DNA of 64,000 nucleotides from VXYL01 sp963665195 (GTDB lineage Bacteria > Pseudomonadota > Gammaproteobacteria > Pseudomonadales > Azotimanducaceae), in the NCBI GenBank assembly GCA_963665195.1, contig OY762070.1, positions 2,604,001 to 2,668,000 of the forward strand. Direction: 5' to 3'. The notes beneath the pieces were generated by a model. The model did no database searches, had not been told where the DNA came from, and saw only the letters and a list, made by a program, of their open reading frames with translations. Below, one piece after another: positions 8,738-17,267 of the stretch (position 1 is its first letter; each line of letters opens with the position of its first letter). The position numbers and the translations under genes are program-made.

Positions 8738-9915
8738 GGGTTCGCGCCCAGATCGCCCATTCGCCAAAGGTCGCCCAGCGCATATTGCTTAAGCCAATCA
8801 GAAAGGACCTCGGCATCGAGTCGGCGGAGGGTGGTTCCAGCACCAGGGCGTTCGCAGGCAACTACCGAGCCCGCGTTGCTGCTCAGCGCAGACACAAGGG
8901 CATCCGAATGCGTCGTGACAATGAGCTGCATTCGCTCCGACGCGTCGACAAGCAGATCGGCGATGATCGCAAGCACATCCGGATGCAGACCGAGTTCCGG
9001 TTCTTCGATGCACACCAGCGGCGGCGGGTTTGGCGCCAGCAAGGTGGCCAGAATCGCCACGAACCGGATCGTGCCGTCGGATAGGCGCGTCGCGGGAACC
9101 GGCGTGTGAAACCCAGGCTCGTGGAGGAAGAACTGAATGGTGCCTCCGCGCGTCAGAGTGGACACCCGGTCGAAGCGAGGAAAGAAGCGCCGCAGCAGGT
9201 CGTTGAACGTCTGCGAGTCGTGATGGTCGATCTGGTTCAGCAAGAGCGCGAGATTGCGGCTGTCGGGCAGCAATCCGGCGTCGGGCAGGTCCGCGGGCTG
9301 GGGTCGCCGCAAGTCCGCATAGCGCCCGAAGGACCACTCCCGAAACGTCCTGAAACTCGCCAACCGCTCCCCGACCCAGGTCACTTCGGGAAACTGGTCG
9401 GGGTCCTTGCGCTGCGCGAGCACCGACTGGTCCGGCAGCAGCGAATCTCTCTTTAGATGACGGCGGACGACCTCTTGCCCGGCGACGTTTATCGCTGGAT
9501 GGCCTCGTTGGAAGCGGTAGTAGAAGTAGACGTCGTCTTCGTCGGGACTAGCGGGCCGGATCTCCTCGATGGCCTCGTCAACGACTTCGAGGCGTCCCGA
9601 TGCCGCCTCCGAGAAGTCAATTCGGTGGCGGAGAGGACGGTTCGTCGGCGTGCCGGCCTCCAAGACCGCATCCAGCGTGGCGGGGCCAGGTCGCCGATCG
9701 CCCTTCCACAACCACTCGCCCGCTCCTCCGCCGTCCCGAATGGCGCCCGCGAAGTCAACTGGCAAGGCGGCCAGCAGTTCGATCGCTTCGATCACGTTGG
9801 ACTTGCCCGCGCCATTGGGGCCGATCAAGACGTTCAGCGGCTGCAGCTCGAACGGCTCGGCGCCCCGTGGGAAGGACAGGAAGCCGTCGAGGCGCAGGCT
9901 GGCAATGGTCCTCAT
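8734..9915 (-). CDS. AAA/RecF-like ABC ATPase of cassette 2
   Basis: A 393-residue ATPase. The start segment (IASLRLDGFLSF) leads to Walker A GPNGAGKSN at residues 32-40. Later come a signature-like TRLSDGTIRFV, Walker B VCIEEPELGLHP and the switch TTHSD. The last residues, LWRMGDLGANP, closely match the end of the cassette 4 ATPase (LWTMGHLGGMP) and may form a conserved docking tail. I chose ATG 9915; a GTG at 9933 is possible. The monooxygenase gene ends 45 nt upstream on the same strand, so an independent promoter is not certain. Confidence 0.83.
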   Translation of the reverse strand: MRTIASLRLDGFLSFPRGAEPFELQPLNVLIGPNGAGKSNVIEAIELLAALPVDFAGAIRDGGGAGEWLWKGDRRPGPATLDAVLEAGTPTNRPLRHRIDFSEAASGRLEVVDEAIEEIRPASPDEDDVYFYYRFQRGHPAINVAGQEVVRRHLKRDSLLPDQSVLAQRKDPDQFPEVTWVGERLASFRTFREWSFGRYADLRRPQPADLPDAGLLPDSRNLALLLNQIDHHDSQTFNDLLRRFFPRFDRVSTLTRGGTIQFFLHEPGFHTPVPATRLSDGTIRFVAILATLLAPNPPPLVCIEEPELGLHPDVLAIIADLLVDASERMQLIVTTHSDALVSALSSNAGSVVACERPGAGTTLRRLDAEVLSDWLKQYALGDLWRMGDLGANP

Positions 9916-9960
9916 GGCGCAAGTCTGCCACACGCGATGCCAGCAGCCGGTTGGTTGCCG

Positions 9961-11754
9961 CTACGACAGCTCCACTCCCTCCAACGTCCCCGCGGCGCGC
10001 CAATCGCGCAGCAGATGGAAGAACGCTTCCGGCCCCGCGCCGTACTGGCTGCCGATCAGCGAGTTGCCCTGCCCCGGCTTGCCCTCGTTGTTGTAGTAGC
10101 CTGGCGTGCAGTCTTCGAGGAACTTGCGGTTGAACACGGCGAGCTGCTTGATGGTGTCCACCCAGCCGTTCTCGCCTTCCTCGGAAGGTTCGATGCACGT
10201 CGCGTTGCCTTCGCGCACCTGGTCGATCAGGTAGGCGATGTGCAGGCTCTGTTCGTTCAGCATGTGCGGGAAGTTGGCCGTGAAGCCGCCTTGGGTGACG
10301 CCCATGAAGAAGCAGTTCGGGAAGCCGCGGGTCTGGAAGCCGTGCAGCGTGCGCAGGCCCTCGGCCCACTTCTCCGAGAGCTGCAAGCCGTCCCGGCCGG
10401 CGATGTCGTAGCCGGCGCGGCGGGTGTAGGCCGTGCCGACCTCGAAGCCGGTGGCGAAGATCAGGCAGTCGAGGGCGTATTCCTCGCCGTTCGCCACCAC
10501 GCCGGCTTCGGTGATGCGGTCCACGCCCTTGCCTTCGGTGTCCACCAGGGTGACGTTGTCGCGGTTGAACGCCCTGAGATAGTCGTCGTGGAAGCACGGG
10601 CGCTTGCAGAACTGCCGGTACCAGGGCTTCAGCGCCGCGGCGGTCGCCGCATCCTCCACCACGCTGTCCACGCGGCCCCTGATCTGCTCCATCTTGCGGA
10701 AATCGGCGAGCTCGACGCGCGCGGCCGCCTCCTCGGGCGATGCGTTCTCGCCCCGGCCGACGAAGGCGAGATTGCGGATGATGTCCGTCCAGCCATCGCT
10801 CACGAGGTCCTCGTCCTGCTGGCCGCCGGTGACGAGGACGTTGAAGTTCGTCATCCGCTTCTGCTGCCAGCCCGGTTCCAAGGACGCCGCCCAGTCGGTA
10901 TCGGTGGGCTTGTTGCCGCGCACGTCGATGGACGACGGCGTGCGCTGGAAGACGAACAGGGCGTCGGCATGTTCGGCCAGATGCGGCACGCACTGCACGG
11001 CGGTGGCGCCGGTGCCGATGATGCCGATGCGCTTGCCCTTGAGGCCGGTGAGATTGCCGTTCGAGTCGCCGCCGGTATAGGCGTAGTCCCAGCGGCTGGT
11101 GTGGAAGGTGTGGCCCTCGAAGGTGGCGACGCCTTCGATGCCGGGCAGTTTCGGCCGGTTCAGCGGGCCGTTGGACATGGCCACGAAGCGCGCTCGCATG
11201 GCGTCGCCGCGGTTGGTTTCGACGATCCAGCGCTTGGTCTCGTCGTCCCAACGCATGGCCGTGACCTCGGTTTGGAAGCAGGCGTTGTCGTACAGGCGGT
11301 ACTTCTCGCCGATGGCGCGGGCGTGGGCGAGGATCTCCGGCGCGAAGCTGTACTTCTCCTTCGGCACGTAGCCCACCTCTTCGAGCAGCGGCAGATAGAT
11401 GTACGACTCGATGTCGCACTGGGCGCCGGGGTAGCGGTTCCAGTACCAGGTGCCGCCGAAGTCGCCGCCCTTCTCGATGACGCGGATGTCCTCGACGCCC
11501 GCCTCGCGCAGCCGCGCTCCGGCGAGCAGGCCGCCGAAGCCGCCGCCGATGACCACTACCTCCACCTCGTCGAACAGCGGTTCGCGCGGCGCCCGTTCGA
11601 CGTAGGGGTCGTCCAGATAGCGCGCGAACGGGCCGGCGACCTCGACGTACTGGTCGTTGCCTTCGTCGCGCAGGCGCTTGTCGCGCTCCTGGCGGTACTT
11701 GTCGCGCAGGGCATCGGGATCGAAGCCTAGATCGAGGGTCGCGGCGTCGGCCAT
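9961..11754 (-). CDS. Flavin-dependent Baeyer-Villiger-type monooxygenase
   Basis: A 597-residue NAD(P)H- and FAD-dependent monooxygenase. The first Rossmann motif is IGGGFGG (residues 69-75). The BVMO fingerprint F212-x-G-x3-H218-x3-W222-D is present as FEGHTFHTSRWD, and the second dinucleotide site is GIIGTGATA (244-252). Length fits the cyclohexanone/hydroxyacetophenone monooxygenase branch, which has an N-terminal extension of about 60 residues. Such enzymes insert oxygen beside ketones to give esters or lactones. The same frame stays open for another 1.7 kb upstream, antisense to the SEC-C gene, but homology begins only at MADAATLDLG. Confidence 0.9.
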   Translation of the reverse strand: MADAATLDLGFDPDALRDKYRQERDKRLRDEGNDQYVEVAGPFARYLDDPYVERAPREPLFDEVEVVVIGGGFGGLLAGARLREAGVEDIRVIEKGGDFGGTWYWNRYPGAQCDIESYIYLPLLEEVGYVPKEKYSFAPEILAHARAIGEKYRLYDNACFQTEVTAMRWDDETKRWIVETNRGDAMRARFVAMSNGPLNRPKLPGIEGVATFEGHTFHTSRWDYAYTGGDSNGNLTGLKGKRIGIIGTGATAVQCVPHLAEHADALFVFQRTPSSIDVRGNKPTDTDWAASLEPGWQQKRMTNFNVLVTGGQQDEDLVSDGWTDIIRNLAFVGRGENASPEEAAARVELADFRKMEQIRGRVDSVVEDAATAAALKPWYRQFCKRPCFHDDYLRAFNRDNVTLVDTEGKGVDRITEAGVVANGEEYALDCLIFATGFEVGTAYTRRAGYDIAGRDGLQLSEKWAEGLRTLHGFQTRGFPNCFFMGVTQGGFTANFPHMLNEQSLHIAYLIDQVREGNATCIEPSEEGENGWVDTIKQLAVFNRKFLEDCTPGYYNNEGKPGQGNSLIGSQYGAGPEAFFHLLRDWRAAGTLEGVELS

Positions 11755-11898
11755 GGTGGGTACTCGCTCGGATGGAGGGAGGCGCATTCTAACGGCTCGC
11801 CGCCCAACGGTCCGGGAACACCGCTCGTGCGGATTCGCGATACGATGACGCTCGTGCGCGCCGGCTTGGTGCGCAGAGCGACGGAGGGGCAAAGGGGC

Positions 11899-13842
11899 AT
11901 GAGCCGGGATGATCCGGAATACGGGGACGATCTGGACGACATCGACCCCGAAGACGCGGCCGTCCAACTGGCGGACGTACTCGAGGAAATCAGGGCGGTC
12001 GAGGAGGCCGTCGTCGAAAGAATCCGCGGCGGCGCCCAGCCGAAGGCGTACTTGGCCTGGGCCGAGCAGGCCTTTCCGCGGCTCGTGCCGAGGCAGTTCG
12101 ATACCACGAGTCCTGATGCCGCATCGCCCGTCTGGCTGGCCCGCCAGTTCTGGAACGTCTTCCCTGTCGAGGCCAACGGCTTCGAGCCGCTGCATATTCC
12201 CCTTCCGCAGCCGAGCGAGCCCTGCCTGTGCGACTCCGGGCGCGCGTTCGAGGACTGCTGCAGCAGCAAGCTGGGGGATCCCGAGCCGCTCCATCCCGAC
12301 ACCCTGTGGGCTACGCTGATGCGAACCGAGCCGCAGACCCACTGGGTGCGCCATGCGGCCGCGGGAACGCTGCCGGCAGGGGGGCTCATCTGTCTCTCCC
12401 ACCGCCTCATGGACGCGGAAGAGTGGCAGACTGTTGTGGACATTCTCCGGGCCAAGACGATCCGCGGCGAACTGTCCGGGGAACACTGCCTGCAGGCGAT
12501 GGACTGCCTGTGCGAGAGCTACCGGTCGCTTGAACGGCCCGACGACGCGCTCGCCCTGCTGAGGCGCATCGCAACGCACAAGGAAACGCTCGTTCGCACC
12601 GTCGCGAATCGGCGTCTCGCGATTGCGCTGCACGCCGAGGGCGAGCGGGACCGGGCGTGGCGGGCGTTCAAGGAGGTCGCCCGGTTGGCGCCCGACGACC
12701 CGGCTACCGGGTTGGTCGAACTGGTGCTGCTGAGCGGCGAGCGGCGGTTCGACGACGCCGAGGATCGGGCCGGGTACTGGGCCGGCCACCTCATCGAAGT
12801 CGGTGTCGAGCCGGACGATCCGATGTTCCACCTGATCGACTGCTTCGAGGACGACGCCCGCTACGGCTGCGACGAGTACCACCGCTGGTTCATGCCGGAC
12901 GACCTCGCCCTGTTGGCGGACTTGGTCGATGACGAGCTCATCGAACGCGATCCGCCCAAACTGAAGTGGCGGCGCATCCAGGGGGCCGAGAACGACGAGT
13001 TGCTGCGCGGGGCGCACGATCAGGTGCTGCCCGCGGCCGCGCGGCGGCTGGAGGCGCAATGGGACCGGATGCAGCCGGCGCCCGAAGGTGGCGACTTCGA
13101 CTTGGTCGCCGTGGTGGATTGGCTCCAGGAGCGTCCGCAAGCGTTCGACAGCTTCGTCGTTCTCGACGATCTCGCCCGCCTGCTCGAGGCTGCCGAAGAG
13201 CCGCTCGGGCGCTCGGACAATCGGTGGTACATGGCGGTGCTCGAGTGGGCGACCGAGATGCTCGATCAGTCGTGGCCGACCGCGCGGGGCGGCACGATGC
13301 CATGGGTCATCATGGAGAACCGACCGGCGCTGCGGCTGCTCGCGAGTTGTATCGACGCATTGGACGAGGGGGCAGCGGAGGACGCAGGCGCCGAGCGTCT
13401 GGATCACCTGACGAACCTTTACCTGCGGCTGAATCCACCCGACAACCACGGGCTACGATGCCAGACCGCGAATCGACTCCTGCGGGAGGGCCGCGACGCG
13501 GACGCGCTCGAGATTGCCGAACGCTATCCGGACGACATGTTCGCCGAGACCTGCTACGGCAGGGCGCTGGCGCTGTTTCGGCTCGGACGCGAGGAAGAAG
13601 CTGGCGAAGCGATGCGCACCGCAGCGGAACGCCTGCCGCGGGTGCTCAAGCATCTGCAGCGCGAAAGGGCGCCGCGACCGCGGCCGGACGACTTCGGCAT
13701 GGTCATCGGCGGCGAATACCAAGCCTGGCTTTATCGCCAGGACATGCGCGAGACGTGGCTGGCCGTTCCGGGGATTCAGGACTGGCTGACGAAGTTCTCG
13801 CGAGGGGCCCCACGACGCAAATCCCGCCGACGGCGCAGGTAG
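11899..13842 (+). CDS. SEC-C motif protein with TPR-like helical region
   Basis: A 647-residue, very acidic protein. The only recognisable domain is a SEC-C zinc motif, C109-x-C111-x8-C120-C121 (PCLCDSGRAFEDCC), which in other proteins binds zinc and ribosomal or nucleic-acid partners. The remainder is helical, with tetratricopeptide-like stretches around residues 200-280 and 530-590, and it ends in an extremely basic tail (RRKSRRRRR). The start ATG has GGAGGGGCAAAGGGG upstream; a GTG at 11827 would lengthen it by 24 residues. It is transcribed away from the monooxygenase across a short shared promoter region. Molecular function is unknown; a scaffold or ribosome-associated role is speculative. 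Confidence 0.7.
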   Translation: MSRDDPEYGDDLDDIDPEDAAVQLADVLEEIRAVEEAVVERIRGGAQPKAYLAWAEQAFPRLVPRQFDTTSPDAASPVWLARQFWNVFPVEANGFEPLHIPLPQPSEPCLCDSGRAFEDCCSSKLGDPEPLHPDTLWATLMRTEPQTHWVRHAAAGTLPAGGLICLSHRLMDAEEWQTVVDILRAKTIRGELSGEHCLQAMDCLCESYRSLERPDDALALLRRIATHKETLVRTVANRRLAIALHAEGERDRAWRAFKEVARLAPDDPATGLVELVLLSGERRFDDAEDRAGYWAGHLIEVGVEPDDPMFHLIDCFEDDARYGCDEYHRWFMPDDLALLADLVDDELIERDPPKLKWRRIQGAENDELLRGAHDQVLPAAARRLEAQWDRMQPAPEGGDFDLVAVVDWLQERPQAFDSFVVLDDLARLLEAAEEPLGRSDNRWYMAVLEWATEMLDQSWPTARGGTMPWVIMENRPALRLLASCIDALDEGAAEDAGAERLDHLTNLYLRLNPPDNHGLRCQTANRLLREGRDADALEIAERYPDDMFAETCYGRALALFRLGREEEAGEAMRTAAERLPRVLKHLQRERAPRPRPDDFGMVIGGEYQAWLYRQDMRETWLAVPGIQDWLTKFSRGAPRRKSRRRRR

Positions 13843-14045
13843 TTCGTGCGTCGCCCGCCAACGGGCTGCCGCGGGAGCCGCTAGTGTGCCGTCTCGGAAT
13901 TACCTTGCATATCGTTCCCGACCGGTCCACGTCACAGGATCCAACGCAAGTGCTCGTTTCGGAAGACGGCACATCCTCGACTTGCCACCCGCGGTTGCCG
14001 GTTTCAGCAACGTCCAATATGCCACCCTTGTTGAGAGACAGTACG

Positions 14046-15080
14046 CTAGCCGGGGGCAGCCACCGCTCGCGCCACGGCGCCCCAGCGCTCCAAGTCGCCT
14101 TCGTCCTTGCGGATCGACTCCGCGGCGAGATAGCTGACGATCCTCGCGGCAACGCCGTCGTAGCGCACGCGCAGGGCATCGGCCAGATCGTCCCAGCGGG
14201 CGATGACGGCGAAGTGGTCGAGCATCTCGTCGCTGATGAGCGCCGCGGCGCCTTCGCGGTCCCCGGCCCGGAGCAGGGCGCGGATGCGGTCCGTGGTGCC
14301 GGGGAAGCCCAGGTCGTCGAACTGGAAGGCGTAGTTCGGGGTGGAGCCGTAGAAGGCGAGCTGCGTCTTGGTGCGCTGCACGAGCGCGGCGCGCTGGCCG
14401 TCGTCGTCCGCGGGGATGGCGAATACAGGCACGATGAGATCGACTTCGGCCGGGTCTCGGTCCGCCCGCCGCGCGCCTTCGGCCAAAGCGGGCAGCAGGC
14501 GGTTTTCGATGTAGTGCATGGAGTGCATCGGGTGGACATGCACGCCGTCCGCCACTTCGCCCGCCACGCGGCTCATGAGCGGACCCACCGCGGCGATGTC
14601 CACCTTCACGTCGCCGTAGGCGTGGCGCGGCGGAATCCACTCCGGGCGCAGCAGGTTCAGCGAGTAGAACGGGCCGGAGTGGTCGAGCCGGCCTTCGCCG
14701 CGGAACGCGCTGAGACACGCCTTGACCGCGGCCACGTAGTCGCGAAGGCGCGCCGCCGGGCGATCGAACTCCGCCGCGTAGCGACGGGTGATATGCGCCT
14801 TGACCTGGCTGCCGAGGCCGAGCCGGAAGCGGCCTTCGGTGTTGCCGGCGAGTTCCCAAGCCACCTGCGCCGAGACCATGGGGCTGCGCGGGAAGGCGAC
14901 GGCGATGCCGGTGCTGAACTCCAGCTTCGGCGCGGCGCCGGCGGCCGCGGCGATCATCATCCACGGCACCTGGCTGGTCTCGGTGAAGAGCATCCCTGAG
15001 AAGCCGACTCGCTCGAGCTTGGCGGCGAGCTCGGCGCTCCGCTGCCAAGTGAGATTGCCCGTCATCAGATCGAATCGCAT
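14046..15080 (-). CDS. LLM-class (luciferase-like) flavin/F420-type oxidoreductase
   Basis: A 344-residue TIM-barrel oxidoreductase starting MRFDLMTGNLTW. It has the luciferase-like features GFSGMLFTE, EFSTGIAVAFPRSP, FRLGLGSQVKAHITRRY, and the insertion-free C-terminal half typical of the TIGR03617 family, often labelled F420-dependent. Proteobacteria usually lack abundant F420, so FMN use is equally possible. No F420 biosynthesis gene is in the window. Substrate unknown. A 19-residue N-terminal extension is open but would run toward the divergent small gene. About 200 nt without a gene separate its 3' end from the SEC-C gene. Confidence 0.85.
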   Translation of the reverse strand: MRFDLMTGNLTWQRSAELAAKLERVGFSGMLFTETSQVPWMMIAAAAGAAPKLEFSTGIAVAFPRSPMVSAQVAWELAGNTEGRFRLGLGSQVKAHITRRYAAEFDRPAARLRDYVAAVKACLSAFRGEGRLDHSGPFYSLNLLRPEWIPPRHAYGDVKVDIAAVGPLMSRVAGEVADGVHVHPMHSMHYIENRLLPALAEGARRADRDPAEVDLIVPVFAIPADDDGQRAALVQRTKTQLAFYGSTPNYAFQFDDLGFPGTTDRIRALLRAGDREGAAALISDEMLDHFAVIARWDDLADALRVRYDGVAARIVSYLAAESIRKDEGDLERWGAVARAVAAPG

Positions 15081-15159
15081 GGCTGCCCTCCGGGTGCGCG
15101 TATCGGCGGCGCATCGTAGCGCTTTGCGGTGGCACAATGGCGCGGTGATCCGAGTGACG

Positions 15160-15423
15160 ATGACCGACGTACACCGCTTCGAGGTGGTCGTGGACGGCCC
15201 TTCGGGGACGCCGCGGCGACATCAGGTGGATCTGTCTCCCGCCGAGTATCGAACGCTCACCGGGCGCACGTTCACCCACGAGTGGCTGCTGGTGCAGGTG
15301 TTCCGCTTCCTGCTCGAGCGCGAGGGTGCCGAAGCCATCGACGCCACGTTCGATGTGACCGAAGTCGCGGCCCGGTACCCGGACTTCCGCGCGGAGATGG
15401 CGCGACGGCTGGGGCGCGCCTAG
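15160..15423 (+). CDS. Small conserved-looking hypothetical protein
   Basis: An 87-residue acidic protein (88 codons) that reads as a real gene: it has a compact alpha/beta pattern, no low-complexity stretch, and sits in a divergent slot opposite the LLM gene. No domain could be named. Features are an N-terminal beta-strand (HRFEVVVDGP), a helix (HEWLLVQVFRFLLERE) and a short C-terminal helix ending EMARRLGRA. A GTG at 15145 would add five residues. Its stop shares the bases CTAG with the stop of the opposing TSGG-repeat gene, so the two converge with no spacer. Confidence 0.6.
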   Translation: MTDVHRFEVVVDGPSGTPRRHQVDLSPAEYRTLTGRTFTHEWLLVQVFRFLLEREGAEAIDATFDVTEVAARYPDFRAEMARRLGRA

Positions 15424-16331
15424 CCGTCCAGCCGCCGCAGACGGATGCTGCCGCCGGAGGTACGCAAGGCCAGTTCCGGGCCGCCGCCGTTGAGGCTGCC
15501 GGCCAGGCGGTTGTTGCGCTGCTTGCCTTCCACCGTGGTCTTCACCGGGAAGTCCGTGCTGACGCTGCCACCGGAGGTGCGGGCATTGATCTCGAAGGCG
15601 AGGTCCGCAGCCAGCCGTACGGTAATGCTGCCGCCCGAGGTCCTGAGCGACGACGGACCTTCCGGCTGCATCGCGAAGGCAGCGCGGATGCTGCCGCCGG
15701 ACGTCTTGGCCTGAATGGCCCCGTGCGCGGCGGCGACTTCCACCGAACCGCCCGACGTTTTCGCATCGACAGGGCCATGCACGGTGCCTAGCCGGATGCT
15801 GCCGCCGGAGGTCTTGGCCCGCGCCGCTCCGGCGACGTGTTCGACCTGCACCTTGCCGCCGGAGGTGTGCAGATCCACCGCGCCGTCGATGCGCCCGGCG
15901 CGAATGCTGCCGCCGGAGGTGTGCGCCGCGAGCGTGCCTTCGATGCCGTCCACTCTGATGGTCCCGCCGGAGGTGCGCAGATTCAATTCCTGGCGTTCCG
16001 GGACGGTGAGCTGGAAGTGCGGCGAGCCGTCGCGCCAGTCGATCCAGCGGAACCAGCCCCGGTCCTCGAGCCGCGCCGTGGCGGTGACGGTGCCGTCGCC
16101 CTGCTCGAAGTCGAGCGTCTCGAAGACATCGGCGCGTTCCACCACGATCTTCACTTCGCTCCGCTCCCAGGTGGTGACGTCGATGCTGGCGGCTTGAGCG
16201 TCGATCACGACCTGATCGCCGGGCTGCACCGCGAAGGTGCGCTCGACCACGTCGTCGGCCGCGGCCTGGGTGCCGATGGCACCGGCGGCAACGGCGATGG
16301 CCGTGGAAAGGCGGGAGAGCTTGCGTGCCAT
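15420..16331 (-). CDS. Exported DUF4097-type beta-strand repeat protein with nine TSGG repeats
   Basis: A 303-residue exported protein with a signal peptide (positive MARK, hydrophobic to about residue 27). The second half is a right-handed repeat region in which TSGG recurs nine times at about 15-20 residue intervals (for example RTSGGTIRVDG, HTSGGSIRAG, KTSGGSVEVA). This is the hallmark of DUF4097/DUF4098 adhesin-like beta-solenoids. The function of the family is unknown; the surface or periplasm is the likely location. The internal repeats give evenly spaced GCCGCCGGAGGT-like DNA copies every 50-60 bp. It converges on the small hypothetical gene with overlapping CTAG stops. Confidence 0.8.
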   Translation of the reverse strand: MARKLSRLSTAIAVAAGAIGTQAAADDVVERTFAVQPGDQVVIDAQAASIDVTTWERSEVKIVVERADVFETLDFEQGDGTVTATARLEDRGWFRWIDWRDGSPHFQLTVPERQELNLRTSGGTIRVDGIEGTLAAHTSGGSIRAGRIDGAVDLHTSGGKVQVEHVAGAARAKTSGGSIRLGTVHGPVDAKTSGGSVEVAAAHGAIQAKTSGGSIRAAFAMQPEGPSSLRTSGGSITVRLAADLAFEINARTSGGSVSTDFPVKTTVEGKQRNNRLAGSLNGGGPELALRTSGGSIRLRRLDG

Positions 16332-16543
16332 GTCGGGGTTCCCCTCTGCGTTGGCTTGCTGCGATGTACCGGCGCAAACCAAATGCCGTGCCAGCCAGCA
16401 CTGGATCTCCGTTTTGTTAAAGAACATCAATATGATATGAACGCCCGCCCCAGACCGAGCCGAGCGTCCGTGGCGAATCGCGCCAACATCTGGCCCGAAT
16501 CCGCACACGGCGGCACGCGCCAGTCGGCGTATCATGCGCCGCC
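16332..16543. promoter_or_regulatory. Divergent promoter region between the TSGG-repeat gene and the aldolase gene
   Basis: This 212-nt spacer separates two divergently transcribed genes and contains the most AT-rich stretch nearby (TTTTGTTAAAGAACATC, then AATATGATATGA around 16414-16440). That base composition stands out from the GC-rich surroundings and suggests promoter elements for one or both genes. No exact -35/-10 pair can be fixed with confidence. Confidence 0.35.
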
Positions 16544-17263
16544 ATGAGCAACGCCGCCCAGGACCTCTCGCCAGACACCGTGCGCGACCAGCGCAAGCGC
16601 GAAGTGGCGCTCGGCTACCGCATCTTCGCCGCCCTCGGCTGGGGCGATCTGGGCGACGGCCACATCAGCGCTAGGGACCCGGAACGTCCCGACTGCTTCT
16701 GGCTGCTGGACACGGACATGCCGTTCCGCGAAGCGCACCCGGAAGCGCTCGTGCTCACCGGCGCGGACGGTCGCCTCGTTGGCGGCGGCCGCACCAACTG
16801 GCCGGCGTATTTCATCCACTGGCCCATCCTCGCCGCCCGCCCGGACATCGCCTGCGTGGCCCATACGCACACGCCCTTCGGCACGCCATTCGCCGCCGAG
16901 GCCCGTACGCTCGATCCCATCACCCAGGAAGCCTGCGTGTTCTACGAAGACCACGCGCTGTTCGACGACGAAGAGGTGCAGGTGCAGAGCGTGGACTGCG
17001 GCGAGCGCATCGCCGCGGCGCTCGGCAGGCGGCGGGGCCTCGTGCTGCGCAACCACGGCCTACTCACCGTGGGCGCTGGCGTGAAGGAAGCCTTGGCATG
17101 GTTCGTGATGATGGAGCGCGTCGCCGAGGCGCATCTCAAGGCCCGAACGCCGAAGCCCATCTCGCACAATGCCGCGCTCTTCGCCAAGGCCGATCTCGAA
17201 GGCGGCGCCCAGGCGCGGCGGATGTTCGACTTCCTCGCCCGGCACCATCTGGGCGAGAGCTGA
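16544..17263 (+). CDS. Class II aldolase/adducin-family protein
   Basis: A 239-residue zinc enzyme of the fuculose-phosphate aldolase/adducin fold. Expected elements are GDGHISARD, the first metal motif AHTHTPFG (two His), the acidic CVFYEDH and the late metal histidine in LRNHGLLTVG. Such proteins cleave or epimerise sugar phosphates or decarboxylate related compounds; the substrate is not evident. The ATG is 4 nt after the gene-poor spacer's CGCCGCC run. It ends 4 nt before the GTG of threonine synthase, so both are probably cotranscribed although their pathways are not obviously linked. Confidence 0.88.
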   Translation: MSNAAQDLSPDTVRDQRKREVALGYRIFAALGWGDLGDGHISARDPERPDCFWLLDTDMPFREAHPEALVLTGADGRLVGGGRTNWPAYFIHWPILAARPDIACVAHTHTPFGTPFAAEARTLDPITQEACVFYEDHALFDDEEVQVQSVDCGERIAAALGRRRGLVLRNHGLLTVGAGVKEALAWFVMMERVAEAHLKARTPKPISHNAALFAKADLEGGAQARRMFDFLARHHLGES

Positions 17264-17267
17264 CCCA

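Noticed and set aside
9961..13449. One open frame of 1162 codons on the minus strand
   Set aside because: Only the part from 11754 downward matches a monooxygenase; the remaining 1.7 kb is antisense to the SEC-C gene and has no domain.
15440..15980. Evenly spaced GCCGCCGGAGGT-like units resembling a CRISPR array
   Set aside because: They are codons for TSGG repeats in one exported protein, and the spacers are coding and non-unique.
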